Positions 59,857-64,000 of a DNA stretch of 64,000 bases are shown piece by piece. Under the pieces are notes generated by a model. The model was given only the letters and a program-made list of their open reading frames with translations, ran no database searches and was not told the origin of the DNA. How positions within the stretch are numbered: the first letter of the stretch is position 1; every line of letters starts with the position of its first letter. Source of the DNA: CAYZJB01 sp964478735 (lineage in GTDB: Bacteria > CLD3 > SB21). A program made the position numbers and the translations under genes. The stretch covers positions 1-64,000 of the forward strand of contig CAYZJB010000008.1 in NCBI GenBank assembly GCA_964478735.1, given 5' to 3'.

Positions 59857-60593
59857 GCGGCTTTTGGACGGGGCTACGCTACCCCTGGAACGCACTGGAC
59901 TTCGTTTTCCATCACCCGCGAATTGTCAAGTTCATTTTCTTCCCTTTTTTGATCAACTTGGTTGTTTTTGCGGGCGGTTTTTATTTTTTCTACGTCAAGA
60001 TGCAGGATTTCCTGGCGATCATTCCCAAAAGCGACGCGTGGTACTTCGGCATCCTGTATTACCTTGCCGTCGCCGTTATCGTCGTCAGCTATCTCCTTGT
60101 CGCGTTTTATCTGTTTACCATCGTCGGTAACATCATCGCCGCCCCGTTCAACGGCGTCCTGTCCGAAAAAGTCGAGGAACTGGAACGATCCAATCCGTTA
60201 AATCTGCCGCTGAGTCTGAAAACCATCCTGCGGGACTCCCGCCGGGCCGTCCTGACTGAAATCAAAAAAATCTTTTTATTTCTGGTCTTTTTCGTACCGA
60301 TTTTCATCGTCAACTTTATTCCCGTTTTCGGCTCCGTCCTGTATTCCATTCTGATTTTTCTCTACACGGCATTCGCACTGACGTTCACGTTTACCGACTA
60401 CGTCCTGGAGAGAAAACTTCTGAGTTTTCGGCAGAAATGGGGAATCCTTTTGCGGCATAAAGGACTATCGCTCGGATTTGGCGGCATGTGTTTCGCTCTC
60501 GGTCTCATTCCGCTGGTCAATCTTTTCATCATCCCTGTCTGTGTCACGGGAGGCACGTTACTGGTCCTGAGGGAAATGGAGAAACGAACATGA
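59853..60593 (+). CDS. EI24/CysZ-like membrane protein
   Basis: 246 residues. The family start SGFWTGLRYPWNALDFVFHHPRIVKFIFFPFLIN is followed by about five hydrophobic segments and the conserved IVGNIIAAPFNGVLSEKVEE loop. The family includes the sulfate permease CysZ and eukaryotic EI24; most bacterial members are uncharacterised. Four-base overlaps with the M20 peptidase and with hutH place it in an amino-acid breakdown operon, so transport of an amino acid or peptide is possible but unproven. Confidence 0.85.
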   Translation: MSGFWTGLRYPWNALDFVFHHPRIVKFIFFPFLINLVVFAGGFYFFYVKMQDFLAIIPKSDAWYFGILYYLAVAVIVVSYLLVAFYLFTIVGNIIAAPFNGVLSEKVEELERSNPLNLPLSLKTILRDSRRAVLTEIKKIFLFLVFFVPIFIVNFIPVFGSVLYSILIFLYTAFALTFTFTDYVLERKLLSFRQKWGILLRHKGLSLGFGGMCFALGLIPLVNLFIIPVCVTGGTLLVLREMEKRT

Positions 60594-62110
60594 CCCGCTC
60601 CGTCGAACTCAACGGCAACGACCTGACGCTCGATACGCTCGAGCAGATCCTGACGGACGGCCTGCAGGTGAAAATTTCCGGCCACGCCGCCGCCCTGGTG
60701 CAACAATCACGTGAAATCATCGAACACATCACGATGACGGGTACGGTCGTGTACGGCGTCAATACGGGTTTCGGACAATTCAGCGACGTACGGATTTCCG
60801 ACGACCGGATCGAGCAGTTGCAAACCAATCTCGTCCGAAGCCATGCCGCCGGGGTGGGCGAACCGTTTGCCGATACGATCGTTCGCGCGATGCTCCTCCT
60901 CAAAATCAACGGCCTCGCCAAAGGTTATTCCGGCGTCCGGATGGACGTCATCGATCTGCTCATCGGCATGTACAATCACGGCGTCCTGCCGGTCATCCCT
61001 CAAAAGGGTTCCGTCGGTTCCAGCGGCGATCTTGCGCCGCTGGCGCACCTTGCCCTGTGTATGATCGGCGAAGGCGAATGTTTTTACGAAGGGCAGCGCC
61101 TCTCCGCCGCACGGGCGCTCGCCGGGGCGGGACTGGAACCGATCCGGTTGATGTCCAAAGAAGGCCTGGCCATCCTCAACGGAACGCAGGCCATGACCGC
61201 CGTCGGCTGCATTGGCCTGATGCGGGCCAATAACCTCATCGAGTGCGCGGACATTTTTGGCGCGATGTCAACGGAAGTCCTACTCTGTACGGATGCCGCC
61301 TTCGATGAGCGCGTTCACAAGGCGCGCAACCAGGAAGGCCAGATCGTATCGGCGGAAAATCTGAGAACGCTGCTGCACCACTCTCCGATGGTTCAATCGC
61401 ACAAGGCGTGCGCCAAGGTACAGGACGCCTACAGCGTTCGCTGCATGCCGCAGGTCCACGGCGCCAGCCGCGATGCCATCACGCACGCCCGCCGCGTGGT
61501 CGAGCGGGAAATGAACGCCGCGTCCGACAATCCCCTGATCTTCATCGACAAGGGCGACGTCGTGTCGGGCGGCAATTTCCACGGACAGCCGGTGGCGCTC
61601 GTAATGGACTATCTCGCCGTGGCGATGGCCGAGATCGGTAATATGTCGGAACGGCGGATCGCATGGATGATGGACGCCCATCTCAGCGACGGACTTCCCG
61701 CATTCCTTGCCAACGACGGCGGTTTGAATTCCGGCTACATGATCGCTCAGTACACGGCCGCTGCGCTGGTTTCCGAAAACAAATCGCTCGCCCATCCGGC
61801 GTCCGTCGACAGCATCCCGACCTCGGCCAACAAAGAAGATCACGTCAGCATGGGAACGATCGCCGCGCGCAAATGCCTGCAGATCATCGAAAACGTCGAA
61901 ACGATCCTGGCGATCGAGTACCTGTGCGCCGCACAGGCCGCGGACTTCCGCAAACCGCTCGAACTGGCCACGCTGACCGGACGCGCGTACCGGCTGTTGC
62001 GGAAATCCGTACCGCCGCTCGAAAAGGACCGGGAAACGCATCTGGACATTTCCAGAGCCGTCGACCTCGTGCGCAGCCGCCGTGTGGTCGAAGACGTCTG
62101 GAGCCAGTGA
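60590..62110 (+). CDS. hutH: Histidine ammonia-lyase
   Basis: 506 residues from ATG 60590, overlapping the CysZ-like gene (ATGA). It removes ammonia from L-histidine to give urocanate. The MIO prosthetic group forms from residues 144-146, here Ser-Ser-Gly in GSVGSSGDLAPLAH rather than the common Ala-Ser-Gly. Y55 in VVYGVNTGFG is the catalytic tyrosine, and NLVRSHAAGVGEP with the histidine supports histidine over tyrosine or phenylalanine. QVHGASRD and the NPL segment SDNPLIF are also present. The other hut genes are not in the window. Confidence 0.93.
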   Translation: MTRSVELNGNDLTLDTLEQILTDGLQVKISGHAAALVQQSREIIEHITMTGTVVYGVNTGFGQFSDVRISDDRIEQLQTNLVRSHAAGVGEPFADTIVRAMLLLKINGLAKGYSGVRMDVIDLLIGMYNHGVLPVIPQKGSVGSSGDLAPLAHLALCMIGEGECFYEGQRLSAARALAGAGLEPIRLMSKEGLAILNGTQAMTAVGCIGLMRANNLIECADIFGAMSTEVLLCTDAAFDERVHKARNQEGQIVSAENLRTLLHHSPMVQSHKACAKVQDAYSVRCMPQVHGASRDAITHARRVVEREMNAASDNPLIFIDKGDVVSGGNFHGQPVALVMDYLAVAMAEIGNMSERRIAWMMDAHLSDGLPAFLANDGGLNSGYMIAQYTAAALVSENKSLAHPASVDSIPTSANKEDHVSMGTIAARKCLQIIENVETILAIEYLCAAQAADFRKPLELATLTGRAYRLLRKSVPPLEKDRETHLDISRAVDLVRSRRVVEDVWSQ

Positions 62111-62128
62111 ACCTAACGTCGATTGAAC

Positions 62129-63436
62129 ATGGCTGAATATTTCGATAGGGAATCCTTCATCCCGTATCGACGCTCCGATATTGTGGAATTCTGCATCCGG
62201 GATTCGGGATGGAACGACACGGACGCCTCGTCGTTCCGCCAGTTTTACGACATTCTGGCGGCGCACCTGCATTTCCGATTTCACGCGACGTTCGAAACGC
62301 TCAAAGATGCGTTCGCTCCGGTCAACCCCGATCAGGATACGGTTCCTCGCCAGCTCTGGTCACCCGCCGAACAACTATTGCGTGAAGAAAAAATGCTCGC
62401 CGAATTCCGAGACGTACTACGCCGGGCCAACTACCGTGAACTGAGCGAACGGGATCTCCACACCGCCCTGGAAACGGAATCGCTCATCCCGCTGAACACG
62501 TTCGTCGATTTCCATGACTACGAACCCGGCCGCGTCGTGATGTATTACCGCGGATTGCATCAGGAAACCATCGAACTCCGGGAATGGCCGCGCAAAAAAT
62601 ACAAAATGATCGACGTGTTCGAACGAATCGTGCTGTTGATCAAATTCAAACCGGAGGGCCATTTCAAAAAGAAAAAGAAACTCGACCGCTCCAATTTCAT
62701 TCCCGGGAAAATGTATTTGTACCTCTACAAAAAAGTTCCCAAGCACGACCTCGATATTCTTTTTCCAAACGTCGACGTGAGCATGAACTGGAAGGACAAA
62801 CTAAAATTTTTCGTCCCCGCCTTTGGCGGTTTCATTCCGGTTATCGTCAAAACGCTGCCGAATCTCCTCTTGATCATCGGAGTGATCCTTTTTTTTACTG
62901 TCGGTCCGGAGATCGCTTCATCCTGGGGCGCCGACGAACGCGTCGTCCATAACTTCCTGCCGTTGATGACGGCGGTGCTGTCGCTCGGCTTCGTCCTGGG
63001 CGGCTTTGCCGTTCGCCAGTATCTCAATTACAAAAACAAACGGCTGAAGTTTTTAAAAAACGTCACGGACACGCTTTTTTTTAAAAACATCGATTGCAAC
63101 ATGGGCGTTCTGAGTACCGTGCTCGACGCCGCCGAAGAAGAAGAGACTAAAGAAATCCTGCTCGCCTATTATTTCATATTGCGTCACCCCGGACTGACGC
63201 GCGGTGAAATCGACGACCGGATCGAACGGTGGCTCGAAGAAAAGTTCGGTACACGAATCGATTTTGACATTGATAAAGCGCTCGCCCACGCGCGAGATTT
63301 GTCGATGGACGGCCGGCAACTCGTTTATACGACCTCGGATGAGCGCTATCATGCCCTTTCGGTCCACGATGCGAAACAACTCATCGACCGTGTGTGGGAC
63401 CATGCGTTTCAGTATAATACGGTATTGAATACCTGA
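62129..63436 (+). CDS. DUF3754 (TMEM143-like) membrane protein
   Basis: 435 residues from ATG 62129, 18 bases after hutH. The N-terminal soluble part contains ESFIPYRRSDIVEF and the central FERIVLLIKFKPEG...SNFIPGKMYLYLYKKVPKHDLDILFPN block typical of DUF3754. Two membrane helices lie at about 228-260 and 272-295. The C-terminal part has KEILLAYYFILRHPGLTRGEIDDRIERWL, a helix-turn-helix-like region. The family's function is unknown; the mammalian relative is mitochondrial. Confidence 0.85.
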   Translation: MAEYFDRESFIPYRRSDIVEFCIRDSGWNDTDASSFRQFYDILAAHLHFRFHATFETLKDAFAPVNPDQDTVPRQLWSPAEQLLREEKMLAEFRDVLRRANYRELSERDLHTALETESLIPLNTFVDFHDYEPGRVVMYYRGLHQETIELREWPRKKYKMIDVFERIVLLIKFKPEGHFKKKKKLDRSNFIPGKMYLYLYKKVPKHDLDILFPNVDVSMNWKDKLKFFVPAFGGFIPVIVKTLPNLLLIIGVILFFTVGPEIASSWGADERVVHNFLPLMTAVLSLGFVLGGFAVRQYLNYKNKRLKFLKNVTDTLFFKNIDCNMGVLSTVLDAAEEEETKEILLAYYFILRHPGLTRGEIDDRIERWLEEKFGTRIDFDIDKALAHARDLSMDGRQLVYTTSDERYHALSVHDAKQLIDRVWDHAFQYNTVLNT

Positions 63437-63484
63437 GTCGGCGCAATCGCAGGACGGCTGCACCACCATCATTTGGGAGTTTTT

Positions 63485-64000
63485 ATGAAGTGGAGTTGGA
63501 AACTGGGAGAGTTTGCGGGAATTGCCGTCAATATCCACGCGACCTTTCTTTTGATTATTCTCTGGATCGTCTCGGTCACATGGACGGCCGAGAGCACGTG
63601 GCTCGACATCGTGAACGCCGTGATTTTCATTCTCGCGCTCTTTGCATGCGTGCTGCTCCACGAATTCGGCCATGCACTCGCGGCACGCCGGTTCGGCATC
63701 CATACACGCGACATCACGTTGTATCCGATCGGCGGCGTGGCGCGACTGGAAAGGATGCCTGAAAGGCCGCTGCAAGAACTATGGGTCGCGATCGCCGGTC
63801 CCCTGGTCAACGTCGGGATCGCCGCGCTGCTGTTCGGCTGGCTCTATCTCTCGGCCAGCGTGATGCCCATCGACGGCGTCGGGATCCGGGAAGGCAACAT
63901 GGCGGAACGGCTCATGGTCATCAATATTTTTCTTGTCCTGTTCAATCTCATCCCTGCCTTTCCGATGGATGGCGGGCGTGTCCTTCGCGCGCTGCTGGCG
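63485..64000 (+). CDS. Site-2 protease family metalloprotease (M50), 5' part
   Basis: The first 172 residues are in the window and the gene continues past its end. GGGAG lies six bases before the ATG. It starts WSWKLGEFAGIAVNIHATFLL, typical of SpoIVFB-like site-2 proteases. The zinc motif is LLHEFGHALAARRFGI within a membrane helix, and the second conserved motif is NLIPAFPMDGGRVLRALL. Such proteases cut membrane-bound regulators inside the bilayer; some members carry C-terminal CBS domains, which cannot be judged here. It is 48 bases downstream of the DUF3754 gene. Confidence 0.93.
   Translation, partial: MKWSWKLGEFAGIAVNIHATFLLIILWIVSVTWTAESTWLDIVNAVIFILALFACVLLHEFGHALAARRFGIHTRDITLYPIGGVARLERMPERPLQELWVAIAGPLVNVGIAALLFGWLYLSASVMPIDGVGIREGNMAERLMVINIFLVLFNLIPAFPMDGGRVLRALLA

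Noticed and set aside
61280..62284. Minus-strand open frame (334 codons) opposite hutH
   Set aside because: Shadow frame; hutH on the other strand has full family motifs.

Overview
The window looks like chromosomal DNA from a draft genome (a run of exactly 100 N at 48233-48332 marks a scaffold join) of a diderm bacterium, most likely from the FCB superphylum (Bacteroidota, Ignavibacteria, Calditrichota, KSB1 and relatives). Evidence for this is lipid A biosynthesis (LpxK and a DUF374 acyltransferase), many lipoproteins, a DUF3098-like membrane protein, an Ig-like lipoprotein of a type I associate with Bacteroidota, methylmalonyl-CoA mutase, and the futalosine route to menaquinone. The phylum assignment is inference. 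Base composition is moderately GC-rich, except for an AT-richer segment at about 1-2500 and two short decayed intergenic zones (41.8-42.2 kb and 50.1-50.5 kb). No prophage, CRISPR array, intact insertion sequence or rRNA was seen.

Layout. 0.2-2.5 kb: a lone PQQ-type beta-propeller protein and an AT-rich spacer. 2.5-6.5 kb: coaE on the minus strand, and a plus-strand operon ltaE-deoC-fbp-ybaN-like. 6.5-8.6 kb: a minus-strand HD phosphohydrolase, a small unknown protein and an exported MBL hydrolase. 8.7-12.2 kb: plus-strand queE-queD-queC (preQ0 synthesis), coupled to an unusual zinc-ribbon/subtilase/glycogen-binding fusion. 12.2-26.6 kb: seventeen tightly packed minus-strand genes, read from 26.6 kb downwards: zinc-binding small protein, MoxR, Lys-rich protein, MalK-like ATPase, CCA-adding enzyme, lipoprotein, two CheW-like proteins, two chemoreceptors, HAD phosphatase, small protein, QueF, HD-GYP response regulator, LOG-like protein, MFS transporter and methylmalonyl-CoA mutase. 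26.8-33.6 kb: MuiA-like protein, AmrB plus an NtrC-type regulator, and lpxK-DUF374-TPR lipoprotein, all minus strand. 33.7-33.9 kb: two tRNAs with anticodon CAT, each followed by a terminator. 34.0-39.5 kb: pirin, an AsmA-like/GT51 transglycosylase, a CNT nucleoside transporter and a WD40 lipoprotein. 39.6-41.8 kb: methyltransferase, fatty-acid desaturase and tRNA-Glu. 42.2-46.0 kb: mqnE-mqnB-mqnD-corA. 46.1-50.5 kb: small membrane and metal-binding proteins, a 25-cysteine zinc protein, a gapped marC, an A-type Fe-S carrier, a MazEF-type toxin-antitoxin pair, a DUF427 protein and a frameshifted HEPN toxin remnant. 50.5-58.2 kb: minus-strand uvrC, a small protein, manC, TPR lipoprotein, FHA protein, Ig-like lipoprotein and a secreted protein. 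58.5-64.0 kb: plus-strand M20 peptidase, CysZ/EI24 protein, histidine ammonia-lyase, DUF3754 protein and an M50 protease that runs off the end.

How the genes fit together. QueE, QueD, QueC and QueF cover most of the queuosine precursor pathway, split over two loci. MqnE, MqnB and MqnD cover three menaquinone steps. LtaE and DeoC share acetaldehyde. The M20 peptidase and HutH suggest peptide and histidine breakdown. None of the three tRNA genes encodes its 3' CCA, consistent with the CCA-adding enzyme in the window. Several operon-leading genes have sigma70-like -10 boxes ending only 5-7 bases before the start codon and lack a Shine-Dalgarno site, which suggests leaderless transcripts.
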